Under the pieces are notes generated by a model. The model saw only the letters and a list, made by a program, of their open reading frames with translations. It made no database searches and was not told where the DNA came from. A DNA stretch of 64,000 nucleotides, taken from Symsagittifera roscoffensis (Eukaryota; Xenacoelomorpha; Acoela; Convolutidae). This document shows positions 33,580 to 46,343 of the stretch, one piece after another. How positions within the stretch are numbered: the stretch's first letter is position 1; each line of letters begins with the position of its first letter. Location: positions 27,041,547 to 27,105,546 of the forward strand of contig NC_087067.1 in the NCBI RefSeq assembly GCF_963678635.1, read 5' to 3'. The position numbers were made by a program, and so were the translations under genes.

Positions 33580-33878
33580 ATGCTTCATTCGAATTTTTTT
33601 GTCCTGTTCCTAGTATTCTCAACGTTTTTGACGGTAAGTAATGAATTAAACTGCGTCTTTTGTTATGAGAAAAATTTATTTGTCAAAGGAACCTTTGAGC
33701 AAAACAACTTGAATAAGAAATACAACTAACTAAAGATACGATTTTTGCCTTCAACCGACTGATGTTTTAGATGACTTTTGGCGGCTACTGTGGTGATGGC
33801 ATGAGCGATGCATTCTGCATTTGTATGAAAAAATACGATAGTTACAGCACTTGCCAGTATTTTGTGTTATTTCTTTGA
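33580..33878 (+). CDS. Small secreted four-cysteine peptide, two exons
   Basis: Exon 1 (33,580-33,633) starts at ATG and encodes 18 residues with a hydrophobic run (NFFVLFLVFSTFLT) typical of a signal peptide. It ends in phase 0 at a consensus donor, GTAAGTA. A 137-base intron with CTAAC near its 3' part ends in GATGTTTTAG at 33,770. Exon 2 (33,771-33,878) adds 35 residues and a TGA. The predicted 53-residue precursor has four Cys, all after the hydrophobic start, spaced C-X8-C-X-C-X9-C, within GGYCGDGMSD, FCICMKK and STCQYF. The end is hydrophobic (FVLFL). This is the form of a secreted defence or signalling peptide, but no named family matches. TTTTTTAAG at 33,552-33,560 could serve as a trans-splice acceptor. 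TATATAAA touches the ATG and is too close to be a normal TATA box. The downstream hexamer AATAAA lies at 34,019-34,024. Confidence 0.55.
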
Positions 33879-34018
33879 TAAAATTTGTCAAAAATGAAAA
33901 TTATAAAAACCTAGGATGATAAATTGATACTTTTCTGAGAAAAAAATCGTTTCTACAAAAAACTTTCACTTCAGATTCAAAAAAACCGAGAAAGTGAAAA
34001 ATGAAGCAACTCGCTTGT

Positions 34019-34024
34019 AATAAA
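34019..34024 (+). other. Candidate poly(A) signal for the small peptide gene
   Basis: AATAAA lies 141 bases after the TGA of the four-cysteine peptide frame. The hexamer is common in AT-rich DNA, so this is only position-supported. Confidence 0.3.
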
Positions 34025-35639
34025 GTTTTGAAAAGATCATACTTCTGCTTCATTCTATATATAATGCTTTTTGAGCCGGTTAAGCTGGCGTCTTGCTTGC
34101 CAGATGAATTTGTGGAAAAATTGCAGTTATAGAACGATGTATATCCCCAAAACTTAAAAAAAAATCACGGGTATTTTTTTGTTTCGTCTGAAATCACCTG
34201 CTGCTTTTTTGAGTTATAAATATTCCATTGAGTTGCTAGTTGGAAAGTCGAAACGGCTCTAAAGGAGGAACGCAAACAAACACAAATATTCATTTTCGTC
34301 GCATTCGGAGAGAAAACCGAAGTTGAAACACATATATATCTCCTTTATATAAATACATATATAAATTATATGTATCATATATAATTTATATCTAATCAAC
34401 AAATACTGAGTCTTTTGAAAGTATACCAGTTTTTCCACATCATTACAGTGTTCAATAAAACTGACAAGTTTGAAGGTGTGTCAAGTTGACCTATTCTCAA
34501 TATGTCAGCGGTAAACTTCCAAAAAGATCTGACTAAGCAATTTCTCATTATTAGTGAACACTAAGCAAATCTTAGAATGCTTATACCAGCAGAAATAGTT
34601 TAAATTTTTTGAACCACTGGAATCCAAACACAGAACAGCCAGATAATCCAAAGTTTTGTGAAAAAGTTTCTTTTTCTTTTCTTTTTTTGTAAGTCGTCTT
34701 TAATTATCATGAGCACCAAGTTTCACATATTCCCACTGGTAACGTTAAGAATCCAAATCCATTTAAATTAAAACAAAACTTCCAAGATAATGCCGGCAGA
34801 GGCAGTTAAAAAGAGACACACTTTAATCATTAATTGTCATATGTTCAAAAGGAAGTGGTTGTTAATTGCAAAAGCGACAGTAAAAAAAATCTAATAAAAT
34901 TTACTGGAAAACAATAATAAAATGCATAATCTTTCCGTAGGCTACAACTGTTTCATCTGCAAGGTAAAGTTTATGAAAAAAATAACAGGTATGAGTTTGG
35001 TTGTTTTATATATTAGAGCGCTCGTTAGTATATTACGTTCCTGTGGGTCGTTCCAAATTAGTGGAGCTCTCATATAAAATTTGAAACATTTAGTATTATT
35101 TTGTTATTTGAAGATGAGTTTTTTGTTCAATAAGGTTAACTTAATTGTTGATTTGAATAAAGTAAAAGGCTGCCAACAAAATTTTGTATGGAATTTTTCA
35201 GAAAGGGCATGACACTTTCCAATCAAGGAAAAACCTTATCGGCACTTTTTTGTATTTTTCTTTCAAATCCGACGAAGAATTGTAACTCAGATGGTTACAG
35301 CTAGTTTTAACAACCAACTTGATTGTTTTTCAAGTGAAAAGAAGAAATTGTGTTATTCTATTGACTCAAACAGCCGGATAATGTTTGAAGGTCATGATAG
35401 AGGCATTCCTTAGCAGCACCTTGATGTTCATTGGAAACGGTTTCTTAATAGAATTGAATGTTTTACTACAACATGCCATTTTTCTTGTGTATATTTAATT
35501 TCCTGCTAAAAATAAATGTTTGATCGATTATGATTCTTGTGTACTTTCAGTTTCTTGTCGAAAACTTAAAGTTTGATCGATTACAAACTGATTGTTTACA
35601 ACATATTTTGACCGTTTTCTTAATTTTCATTTTTAGTGA
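34025..35639. other. No gene recognised
   Basis: AT-rich unique-looking sequence with a TATA-rich patch at 34,330-34,395. No coding stretch or repeat was supported. Confidence 0.4.
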
Positions 35640-36345
35640 TTTTTTTTTAATTTTCCGGACAGAATTTCCCAACTATGTTCAAATTGTTGGTTAAGAGCTA
35701 TTTCTGCGTTTTCTTTATCAGCAACAAGTATATTCAGCGTATTGAGCGACTCTGCAATAATTTGATAAAAGTTGTGTCAGATCATTTATGTATAGAAGAA
35801 AAAACGAAAGATCCAAGGATTGTACCTCGCTTAAAATTTTGAAAATAAATCAATCCAAATTGCCTCGGTAATAAAAATTTTCAACCAGATCAATCGAGTT
35901 TTTTTGCCAAACTTTTGTTTTCAGGTTTATTTTTTTTAAATATGGTTGATGGAGTCAAATGCTTCTAAAAGATCAAGAAGGGAGGCAGCAACAAATATTT
36001 TGTTGCCAATTGATTTCGAAACGATTCAATTCTGTATAATAGCACATCAAAGATTGAAGATGATTCTCGGAGTTTGAAAAATATGGTTACTTCTACGACT
36101 ATTCTTCAGGAGGTAATTGTTCATTTGTTTATAAAGAATGTTTTAGAAAATTTTTGTCATTGCCCCCGTGATTGAACTAGGTCTATAGTTTTCTGGTGCC
36201 TCCGGTTCGTCTTTTGTATACCGACGTAACATGAGCTTCTTATGAAAAAAAATTACTCATTGAAGCGAAATGTAACTAGGTCATATACGCTTTTTAACCG
36301 GTCTTCAAGTGCCCACGCCGATATATTGCAAGGACCTGGGTTTTT
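35640..36345 (-). pseudogene. Decayed LINE (non-LTR) reverse transcriptase, remnant 1
   Basis: Translating the minus strand with frame jumps gives, in the correct order, NPGPCNISAWALED (36,341-36,300, the GPDGI...WLLK region), PENYRPSSIT (the NYRPISL motif, about 36,190), LLDLLEAFDSINHI (35,990-35,945, the catalytic LDxxKAFD block), GTILGS (about 35,830) with YINDL-like sequence, and QYAEYT (35,750-35,733), a degraded form of the YADDT catalytic box. The second catalytic Asp is lost and several frameshifts are present, so it is dead. The wording resembles the CR1/Jockey/Rex group of LINEs. Confidence 0.8.
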
Positions 36346-39300
36346 TTTAAATTTGTGATTTTTCCGTTCTCTTTTGCATTTCAATCATGTAATAAATCTA
36401 AAATTCATGTCGGAAAAACTTTTATATGTCGGTTATTTATATGTCGGAAAAATTTTTCCGGGTATCAATTCATTTTTTGTTAAATGAAGTTGTTTCTACT
36501 TGTATATTTGGTAGGTCAATTCTACTAAATACTGTATGTAAAGGTGCGCAAGCTTTATAACATTGCACTAAAATTTCATTGAAATTTCAAAACCTTTTTT
36601 TTTGGGTCTGCTCTGTATGGAAAGATATCCAGTCCAATTTTATCATTTCTTCATCATAGACTGTACGATTCAAAGGTTGAGTTTTCTGCTGCTACTATAA
36701 CAGTGACAACTAGAAGAGCAAAACCATCAGTTTTAATAGATAGTTTGAAAGATTGAAATCGTTTGTAGCAACAGTACCAAATTAAGAGTTTTGGTTTTTT
36801 GAATGATTCGGAAAATTTTTTTTTATCTTCGAGATTGAGATTATTAGGTAATTGATTCTTTTTGATCTTTATTCAAGTAAATCAAAATGAAATCACTTTA
36901 AAGAATTAGCGTTTTAGTCAAACTTTGAACGTATTTAAATGATTCAGCAAATTTGTCGAAAAAAAAACTAATTTTCTGGGATCTGTTTGAATTATAAGCA
37001 AGCCAAGTTAGCGACAAGAAGCAATTTGAGTTTTCGTGGTTCGATTTGATAGGAAACATATTTGGATCAAGGGTATATAGATCAAGTCTCATTTTTGGAT
37101 TCAGTTTTTTTTTCTAGGTATAACATCAATAACATCACACTTTCACCTTTTGAATTACTAATCGATTATTTGCTCCGATCGCGTCTAAATGTGACCAAAT
37201 TTTCATTTTTTAGGGCTCATAAATTGTTACTTTTTCTCGTGGAATAAATTAATTTTACCTTAAATTTTATTATCACCTAGTGATCTGACTAAATTTTTCA
37301 GTCCTGTTCTTCTGTTACATGAACCATTTGTCAGTTTAGATTCTAAAAAAGTCAAATGTCTAATTAGATTGGATTGAAGTTTTTTGGTTTTTTTGCAAAA
37401 CAAGTCGATCTACAAACATAATCAACATTTTTGGATTTTTGTTTCAAAAAATCTAAGGAGTATCATGACGTAAGAGTCTATTCTCTTGCTGTTTTACAAA
37501 ATGAGAAACTGAGATAAAATTAACGTGGCTTTTTGACCGAGTATATCTATGTCAATTTATGACTGAAATGTTATTGATTATGGTTTCAAAATATCACGCG
37601 TAAGTCATGTTCTGCGACTTCAGCGTTTGTAAAAGAGCTCAATTTTACCGAAACTTCCATATTTAACCTTAATGGTTTTCCGATACAAAAAATCTTTAAA
37701 TTGCATTGTATGAACCAAAAGAGCAATAGTTGAAGTTCTGGTGTATCTTGTATCATTTGTCAAGAATGTATCGTTTTTCAGATTGAACTTTTTCTGGACC
37801 TTTGTCAAATAAAAAAAGTTTATCTTAGTTTTTCACAAATTTTATAAGGAAACGAAAACGCACTATCGAAAGATGGTTATCGAATTAATTCGAAGCGAGT
37901 ACAACAATTTAGTTAAAAATTTTAGCATAGTTCGACAGGAGTTTGCTGCAATTTGAAACAAATTGAACTCATTGATACTCCTGATTTTTTCAGCAGGTTT
38001 GTCTGCAAAGATTATCAGCTTTTCATAATCGCTTTTAAAAAACAGTGACAGTGGTGTAGCTTGACTCAACAGAAACGCGAAAAAAACTATATACGTTAAG
38101 TTAGATAACACTCGTGTTTAATTGTACGGATAGCTTTCTGAAAAGATGTGGTTTGTACAACAATTTAAAGTATTAAAATAATAAAGCAAATTCAAATTTT
38201 TCAAGTGATTTTGTAATAAAAACTACTTTTCGTCTTTCGTCATTCAAAGATTTTTTTTACTATATAAAAGCTGGCAAAAAAGTTTGTTCACAATTTTGTT
38301 GAAAAAATTGACTAGATAACATAATATGCTAAAGAAACCATTCAAAACTTTCAAATGACGCTAGAACCAATCAAGCTGTCAAGCGGAGTTTGTATTAATG
38401 CAAAACTTTTTTTTTCTGTAAGCCTCACCTAAAACTGCACCCTGGTATAAAAATTAGTTTGAGCTTTTCTAAATAGCGTGAATCAATTCAAAATTTCATT
38501 GATCAAATAATTGGTTTGATAGTTAAAACTCTCGGAGGTTCAAACTTTGTTTTAGAACTGTATAAGAAACTTTGAAACTAGTCTAGAAAGAATTCAGAAG
38601 TATTTTGTAAACTTTTTTGCAGCAAAAGAGTGTTTTTTTTTGTAATGAATCGAGCTATCAAAATTAACATCGTAAGAATATCAAAATGTGATACAAAAGG
38701 CTAAAAAACTGATTTTGAAATTTTTCATTGTTTTGTCATTTGAATAGCTTAGCAATCTCTGGCGAGTATCAAGCTTCCCCAAAGAATTCAGTTGTTGCGA
38801 AATAGCTCAATCTATTAAAATCAATTTAAGTCTTTCGAAGATTTGGTTTTTGATGTTTTCGAAGTATTTCAAGTTATAAAGCTCCTTTTGATTCCTTCTT
38901 AAAATTTGATTCGCAAAAAATGTAGTGGTTGGTTTAGATTATAGAATTTTGTAATATGTTGATTCTTTGAATTGAATAAAAAATTGAAAAAAAAAATAGC
39001 GCATTAGTATTGATAATATTTTTCTTACCTATATCGGTTTTTGCTCTCATCTTGCAAACAACCAAGGTTGTAGCCTTGTAATAGTTTAGATTTGTTTTTT
39101 CAGCTGTTTTCATGAAAGTTTTGTTAGTTTTATGGATTTCATGCATATCATGAAATATCAAGATTGAGTTTAGGAAACCTTTTTGAAACAAACCCGCTAG
39201 TGGTTTTAAATCTAAAGCCATCAGCAATACAGAGCAAAATATCCATAATTTGGAAAATTTGGAGCTCTCAAACAATTTGAACTCGTTGAGTTTTCAAACT

Positions 39301-40807
39301 AAGCTAAGAAAGTCTTTTAAAACCTCGATTGAATGGTTTTCATTTTCGTTTGCACTGCGTTTTAAGTGATTGTTGTTTTCAATTGTTCAAAAAGCTTAAA
39401 AACTTTAGTCATCTGTTTTGGCTCTCACGCTATAAATTGATTGATTTCATTGATTATTTTAGAATGTTTTTACGATTTTTTTAAATAAACTTCTCTTTTA
39501 CACTCAAAATATGCTTATGTTTATCTGTTTGAAAAGTGTCAGAACAACTCCAAAAAATTTGACCCAAAATTGTTTTATTCGGGCAAAAACTCTCTCTGAA
39601 CAGTTTTGAGCTACAATGGATGTGATAAGTTGTGTCAAAGAAGTTTTTTCTTTGACTGCTACCTGGATTTGTTACATAACACAACCCAATCATAAACCCG
39701 TTAAAATACTTTTTTGAAATGCTTTATCGATTTTCACAAGAGCTCAGAAACTCTAAAGCTCAAATACTTTATCATTGTGTAGTGCTAAAAAAATTTGGTT
39801 CTAATTCCAGTTAACTAAATCATTCCATGAGACAAAAAGTATAGTATAAGGCGTATACTTTATTCTCCTAGTGAAAAAAACTTTTGAAGACAATAAACAG
39901 TCAATTGAAAACAATAAAATGGCAGATGTATCCTCTCGATGTAATCAATTAAAAACAAGGAAATGGTCACTTCAATTGTCAAACCGTACAAGCAATGAGA
40001 CAATAAAATTGCATGAATTGTGTCAGTCATTCATGAATTGTGTCAGAATTGTGAATTGTATCAACAACTCCAAAAAACTTGACCAAAATTTGTTTATTCG
40101 GATTAAAATTCAAAATACATGAATAAAAATTTAACAACTAAAGTGTCAGAATTTTATTTGTACTGTATTCTTTTTCAAAGTGACGGAAAAAACAGAGTGT
40201 TTCAAAAACACGATTTTATTAATCTTCTATCGTTTCACTGAGATATAAAAGTTGCCAAGAAAAAACGTGATCAATAAATTTGTAACTTTTGACTTTTTTG
40301 TGTTTTTGAAAGAGGGCGATGAAACTATTTTCCTTAAAAAGATAAAGATAGGTCACTAAGCCAGTAAAACGTATCCATTAAAAATTTGAGCCAAGAAAAC
40401 AGAGCCAATAAAATTAGTTAGGACGGTAAAAGTTTTTAGCGGAAAAAAATAAATGTAGAAAACAAACGAAGCCAAGATTAGTAAAATAACAAATAACAAG
40501 AACAAATTTTAGACATTCGCATCTTCAATGAATAATGCTTACAAATAAAAAATTGAGATTTGGTAACTAAGCCAAAAAAATATCTAATCTGACTCAATAG
40601 AGGTCGATAATATTTTTTTGAAACTCAAAATATTACGTTTGATAAAAAAAACAAGTCCTGGCTGTCAGGCCAAACTTCAACTTAGGGCTTGAGCAATTCC
40701 AGGCCTAGTCGTTACTCAAGAGGGAGAAGCTAAAAACTAATTTAGGACTATAAAATGTACAAATTAAGTAAAGAAAGTTTAAAAATTTATATAAAAATTG
40801 GTTACTC
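36346..40807. other. No gene recognised in 4.4 kb
   Basis: All ORFs are short. The longest (38,934-39,275 minus, 113 codons, TTG start) has a donor-like ATAGGTAAGA at its 3' part (near 39,028) but no copy, domain or strong composition. A (TGAATTGTGTCAG) local duplication lies near 40,012-40,045. Nothing else was supported. Confidence 0.4.
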
Positions 40808-40940
40808 TAAAAAATAATTCCTCGACGCAACATCTAAGCCAGAAAATATAGACGAACAATTGATAGGCGAAACTTAAAAAATAATTCCTCGACGCAACAT
40901 CTAAGCCAGAAAAAAAAGAGACGAACAATTGAGAGGCGAA
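40808..40940. repeat. 67-bp tandem duplication
   Basis: TAAAAAATAATTCCTCGACG through GACGAACAATTG...AGGCGAA occurs twice head to tail with few differences. Confidence 0.9.
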
Positions 40941-41460
40941 ATATTGTTTGAAACGGAATATTAACTGTTTGAAAAAAAAAACATATCAAGGCTATGTTCG
41001 AACTTTGGAGTGTGCCGGAGAGCTTACTAAACTTTTTTATATAGTAAAGGCTATGAAATTTCAATTGATATTGTTTTTCATCAAGGGCACTTTAAATCGA
41101 ATTATTTTTTTTTGCTGAGGTAAAAATACCAGTTTCCTCAATTCCAATCTCAAAAAATGACTCGCAAACATTTTCAGTAAAAATATGGGGGAAACGTTGA
41201 AAATTGTAAGTTCTGCCAGAGTTTTGGATTAATTTAAACGCACTTTTAAGAATATATCCATGGTAGAGAGCGTAACAAAAATTATAAAATGCACGGCGAA
41301 TCATCTCACGCTCAAAATCACTCCAAATTGAATTCAGAAAGCTAATTGGTTATACTAAGTCCTTATCCGACCCAAAGTATAACACTTACTTTTTAATATT
41401 GCCGTTGAAGGTGGAAAAATAAGCAAAGAACACACTTCAAATTTTTATTCAATCAAAGTT

Positions 41461-41630
41461 TTCGAGAACAGCTGAGAAACAGTCAGTGCTTTCAGAGTTT
41501 GCTTTGATACAACTAGTCCTGCCTAAGCTGTATTTACCCAAACTATTCGAGAACAGCTGAGAAACAGTCAGTGCATTCAGAGTTTGCTTTGATACAACTA
41601 GTCCTGCCTAAGCTGTATTTACCTATTCTG
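41461..41630. repeat. 85-bp tandem duplication within a dispersed repeat
   Basis: TTCGAGAACAGCTGAGAAAC to CTGTATTTACC occurs at 41,461 and again at 41,546. The surrounding 41,390-41,690 is related to 52,200-52,420 (shared TTACCTATTCTGA, TTTCACGCA and TGTTCCTGTTTGC), so it is a dispersed repeat family. Confidence 0.85.
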
Positions 41631-42284
41631 AAAAATTTTCACGCAAAATTTGTGTTCCTGTTTGCTTCCTGTTTCATGACTTTTTCTTCAAGAATTTATC
41701 TTCTTCAAGGCCTGATTGTGCGTGCACTTTCTGCTCCAACAATAAAATTATTATTCAGCAAACCAGAAAATTGGACGAACAATTTTTTGCGCGCACTCCT
41801 ATTTATTTTCCTCAACTTTTCAATGCATTTGCTTTGTATGCATAAGGGTTGATAACCAAAATTGGTTTCTGTGAAGTACTACATTGTGATAACTTTGGTA
41901 CAATTTTATGACATCTGTTTTTGGGCAACCGATCCTCAAAACTATTCGAAGAATTTTTTTGCGCCAATATCAGGTAACCTTGAAAAAAAGGAAATCCGAT
42001 TTTTTGAGAAAATAACTTTGCGAAATAGCGTTTTTAAAAAGTTGATTAGGAAGCTCATAAATTCAATTTAGAGAACCAAAAACAATCGGCAGATGCTCGA
42101 ATGAGTGTTGAAAATCCCTTCTTTCTAAAAATTTTTAGATACACCCCTGAAAACCTGATTTTTTGAGATTAACTTAACAAATAGGTTAACCATGTTTAGT
42201 AAGTCAGTTATAGATTTGCTTTCTTGTATAAGTTGTTACTTGAAATTAAGGAGACGACTTTCAAGGGATTTCAGAAACCGACAT

Positions 42285-43150
42285 TGTAAAATCTGAGCTT
42301 AAACTTGAAAAAATATTTCACCTGTGATTCTTTTTCATAAAGTTATGGGGGTTTAAATATTGCGATTTTGGCCAATTTGGGATAAATAACGCGCGATAAA
42401 GTTCTATTAACGCGTAAGCGGAGATTCAATCCATCATAGGAATCGTTCCAAATTGGTTCAAGGAATCTTATTTGCCATAAATGATTTGTTAATAGGAGCG
42501 GTAAATACCACTTTCTACTTTATATGCCGTGAGGGGTGATGATTTTTACAAAAAATTTCACTTTTTTTAAAATTAGTTTTTTTTGATTGCACTTAATTGT
42601 TCATGGTATTATTGCTCCATAGAGCTTAAAAGGCAGTTGGAACATTCAAGGCTTCGCCCTGATACGAGCAGTCTTGTTACAGTTTGTTATGTTTTTGAGT
42701 GAAGTTCTGAGTGAAAATTTTTTGAATGAGTTTTTGACTGAAATTATCGATGAGTGAATTCAAATTCTGTAGTTAACGAGACTGCTCGTATATCAGGGCA
42801 AAGCCCTGGTTGTTCTGACTGTTACCTATTTCATATCCAATGGTTTTTGTGGAAAAAATGAAAACTTATACGCTTTGGACAATATCTAAGTGTTAACCTT
42901 TGAGTCGTTTGAAATTAATAAGATCAATTAGCGGCTAACCTCAATTCAATTTGGAACGATTTTGTTGTGCGGGATAGTTCGCCACTCAAAAATAAATTGC
43001 GGTATACGCTCTCAGCATTATGAATAAACTCTTTAAAACGCGCATAATTTAGTCCAGAACATAGAAATTTTGGCAATTCTCAAACCCCCAAAACTTTACA
43101 AAAAAATCGGAGGTGAATTATCTTTTTACATTTGAACTCAGAAAACAATA
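42285..43150. mobile_element. Foldback element 3 with nested hairpin
   Basis: The left arm (42,285-42,470) and right arm (42,945-43,150) are diverged reverse complements. Matching blocks include CTGAGCTTAAACTTG with TTTGAACTCAG, TTTCACCTG with AGGTGAATTA, TATGGGGGTTT with AAACCCCCAAAA, CGCGCGATAAAG with TTTAAAACGCGCAT, and AATCGTTCCAAATTG with CAATTTGGAACGATT. A tighter hairpin at 42,647-42,811 (CTTCGCCCTGATACGAGCAG against CTGCTCGTATATCAGGGCAA) sits at the centre. There is no transposase. It looks like an old non-autonomous foldback element. Confidence 0.6.
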
Positions 43151-43726
43151 TCTTCAATAAGGAATAAAATGTTTTCGTTCAAAATTATTATTCCGATCGA
43201 TGAAAATTGACTGAATAAAAAACCACACCGAGCATAAAAATTCAGTTTTCTTCGAAAGTCGGAACATTAACTGTAAAAATGCAGTTTTGAGTGCGAAACT
43301 TGAAACCGTGATGCCATTTCCCTGTCATCTCGCAAAATTATTGTAGCTTTTCTATTTTTTTCAAAAAAACTTGAGCTCAGATAGTTATTCCTTGTTAGTT
43401 GTGTCGTAACTTGTTAGTTGTCGGCAATGTATTAGAGACAGATAGCGTCAGCTTATCATACGATGTGACAAAACTTATAATGCAAGAAACACAGAAAAAA
43501 AATACTGACTATAACAAATAAATCTACTTCAATAGTGGTAGCTGTGAGGCCAACCCCAAGCGAAGTATTCACTTCAAAAAATTTCCGTTGAAAAAGACTT
43601 GAACCGGAAAACTGGCGCGAAGAAAGTGATGCACCAATAAGTCATATCAGAGAAATGATTCAAACATTCTTCATTTCGTGGATATCAAGGCGTGTTTGCC
43701 AAAGAACACACTGACAAGCTAGTTGA
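43151..43726. other. No gene recognised
   Basis: AT-rich sequence between foldback element 3 and the palindrome that borders the next element. Confidence 0.35.
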
Positions 43727-43754
43727 CTTTAGTGTTTGGCCGCAAACACTAAAG
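43727..43754. repeat. Perfect 12-bp palindrome at the left border of the LTR-like element
   Basis: CTTTAGTGTTTG and CAAACACTAAAG are exact reverse complements around the 4-base loop GCCG. The right arm ends precisely where the direct repeat of the following element begins. Confidence 0.9.
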
Positions 43755-44348
43755 ATCACAAAAGTGATGAAGCGTTTCTAGTTCTGATAGTGACATTTCT
43801 TGAAAAGTTCTGCTTATTGTGTAGTCCAATTTCATGTCTAAGTGGATGTCATAGTGAATTGCGCCAAAATAGGTATTTTTCATGAGTGATAGTTCTTGTA
43901 AACGTGTACTGCCTTTGTCTTGTGGGCGAAGTTTTTCAAGTTTTTTGGCCGCACCAGATGAGTTATGACATATTGGTTATACTCATAGAGTAATTTCAGA
44001 TGAGGTACACCGTCTGCTCGTCACGCTATCTTATTTTCGGCCGGATAGATTCGTGCAACTTCTTAAAGTAATACCGATCTTAATCTTACTCTTAAATCTC
44101 CTAGGCTCAATAGATCTAGTGTATACTGGTTTTTGTGAGTTAGTTCTTAGAGTTTCTTCAGAAGGGGAACAACTGTATCCAAAGTTTTTTTCAAATTGTT
44201 CTGGTGCTTAAACTACAAGTAGTTTCAGCACTTACAAATAAGTGTCAATTTTAGAAATGGAATATCATTGGTTAGTTAGTAGTATTTTATAGTGATAATT
44301 TATCAATATTATAAATGGTTTATAAATACTAGTTTAGAACTGGTTCCA
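43755..44348 (-). repeat. Long terminal direct repeat, left copy
   Basis: Begins ATCACAAAAGTGATGAAGCG and ends TTTAGAACTGGTTCCA, collinear with the right copy apart from small indels (for example extra bases around 43,850-43,870). Confidence 0.8.
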
Positions 44349-46343
44349 CCCATCCGGGTTTTAGAGAGTTTTTTAAACTTTAATTGTTTAATGTAGTGAA
44401 GGACGGGTGGATATCGTGGATATCATGTAAAGATGTAGTTTCTTTTAGAAGTTGCGAGCATTGACTTCTTGGAGAGAAGAGAAGTATGGTTGTTTGTGAT
44501 TGACGGAGAAAGATTGTTTTGTTCGTGTTTCAAGATGGGTCTCGTTGATTGTGGTGGTATTGGGTGATTGTGTCAAGACTTCTGATCGATGCAATGATAT
44601 ATCGATTTCGTTAAATTTAGAGCAAGACTACGTGCAGGGTGAAGTTTGACTTTTCCGTGTAATGTGCCAAGTGACTAGGATCGGTACGTGTAGTCAACAT
44701 CGAGATGGTCATTGGTCTGGTTCAATGGTTTTCCTTTGCTGCGATGTTGTGTCCATAATTAAAAATCTTTGAGGGTAGTGACTTTTGGCAGCAAATCGAA
44801 AACATTTGCCATTCCAGAGTTGAAATGTAGTTGGATTTTCATCTCCTTTGCTGCTCGTTCTTTGGGCTCTAAGAAATCTTTACATACTGCACTAATGGTT
44901 TACATATATAATTACTTCTTGTTAGTTAAGTTTTAGTTATGACTTGTTATTAATTGTTATCGCAAAAGCGTTTTAATTTAGTTTGGTTATTTTTTAAGAT
45001 ACGCTCACGGTAAAGCATTTCTCGGTTAAAAGAGAGTATGAATCACAAACCGTGGTTGTAGTGCGGGGGGTTGGGCTGGCTATAGAGCATGCTCTGGACG
45101 TCCCTCTGATTGGTGAGGCTAGGAGTGGGCTATACATTTGTGGTTTCTTTGTGCAGAGTCTATTCATTTGTTCAACCTTTTGTTTCATTTTTGTTACTTG
45201 TTTTTCTCCTTTTTATTTTGGTTGTCCTTTTCAAAAATAGAATCTTTTTATTTGGGTTTGTCTTTTGACTTTTTTGTGTTTATTTGATTTTTGTAAAACT
45301 TCAAAGTGAATAGAGTAATTTATCCAGTGCACAAAGTGTCAAAGAAATAATTTATCCAGTTTTAATCTGGTTTGGGTATCGTGGGATTTCCTTTCTTAGT
45401 CATGCTATTAGTTTGTGGTTATGTGACGAAAGTAAGCTGCGTTGGTTAGTTGAATTTACTATAATATAACTGGGTTAAAAAAGTTTGAAACGTGTGAAAA
45501 CAAGTTAAAGTTGTTATCAGTGAAAGTTAAAACTTAAAATTCATTATTTAAACAATTCGTCGTGGGCGAGCTGTGCGATTCTGGAAACAGTTTGTAATTT
45601 ATGGGCGAGTGAATAATTCAATATATAGGAGAAGCGTCTTGTAAACAGTCCTCTTCAGTTTATTTGTAATTTTTTTTTGAATTTTTCACAATTAAATAAT
45701 TATTGTACTGCTATGGGGGTTTAAATTGATGACATTACTGCTGTCTTGAGGTAAACTTTACTGCTTTAGTTAAATACTGCAATTTTTAAAATGAATTTAA
45801 ATATTTATAGAAAAGAGTTTACAATTTTTCATTTTTAAATTTATCTTAGATGATTGAGTGGTAGAATTCTAAAAACCAAAAATGAGACATTTCTAAAGAA
45901 TGGTTAGTTGTGTTTAAAATTCTTTACTTGAAAACAAATTTAATTATACTTCGGCAAAAACTACATTTGGGAAAACATTGTGAATTGTGTTCAATGATGT
46001 TAGGAATTTAGCAAGCAAGCGGATTGGATGACGTATTTAGTTTGTAGGAGAGGCCATAGAAGCTCGAGTGCACTGATGATATTGTGCTCTTCACTACTTA
46101 GTGAGAATTCATGCGGTGTCTTTTGAATTAGGTTATAGAGCTTATAATTATATTTGGTGTTATGAATATATTCTAGGATTGGGACTTCGACTGACTGTAT
46201 TTATTCGTGGGGGACAATTAGTGGGCGAGATTCTACGACGTTAAAAATTCTGGTTAGTGCGCAGAATATATACATTTGTCTTATGGGGTAGCAGTTTCGA
46301 ATGATGCCTTGCATATTAGTGTCTTTTATACAGTATGTGAAGC
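44349..46343. other. Interior of the LTR-like element without a recognised gene
   Basis: Strongly T/G-biased on the plus strand. A patch at 45,055-45,140 is unusually GC-rich and contains, on the minus strand, CCAATCAGAGGGACGTCC, which includes a CCAAT box and an ACGTC core. This may be promoter-like, but there is no gene placed to use it. Confidence 0.35.

Noticed and set aside
33573-33580. TATATAAA as a TATA box for the small peptide gene
   Set aside because: It overlaps the start codon, so transcription from it would begin inside exon 1. It is probably just AT-rich sequence.
38934-39275. 113-codon minus ORF with a hydrophobic start and a GTAAGA donor-like site
   Set aside because: It begins on TTG. 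At this AT content about one frame of this length is expected by chance in 64 kb, and no copy or domain supports it.
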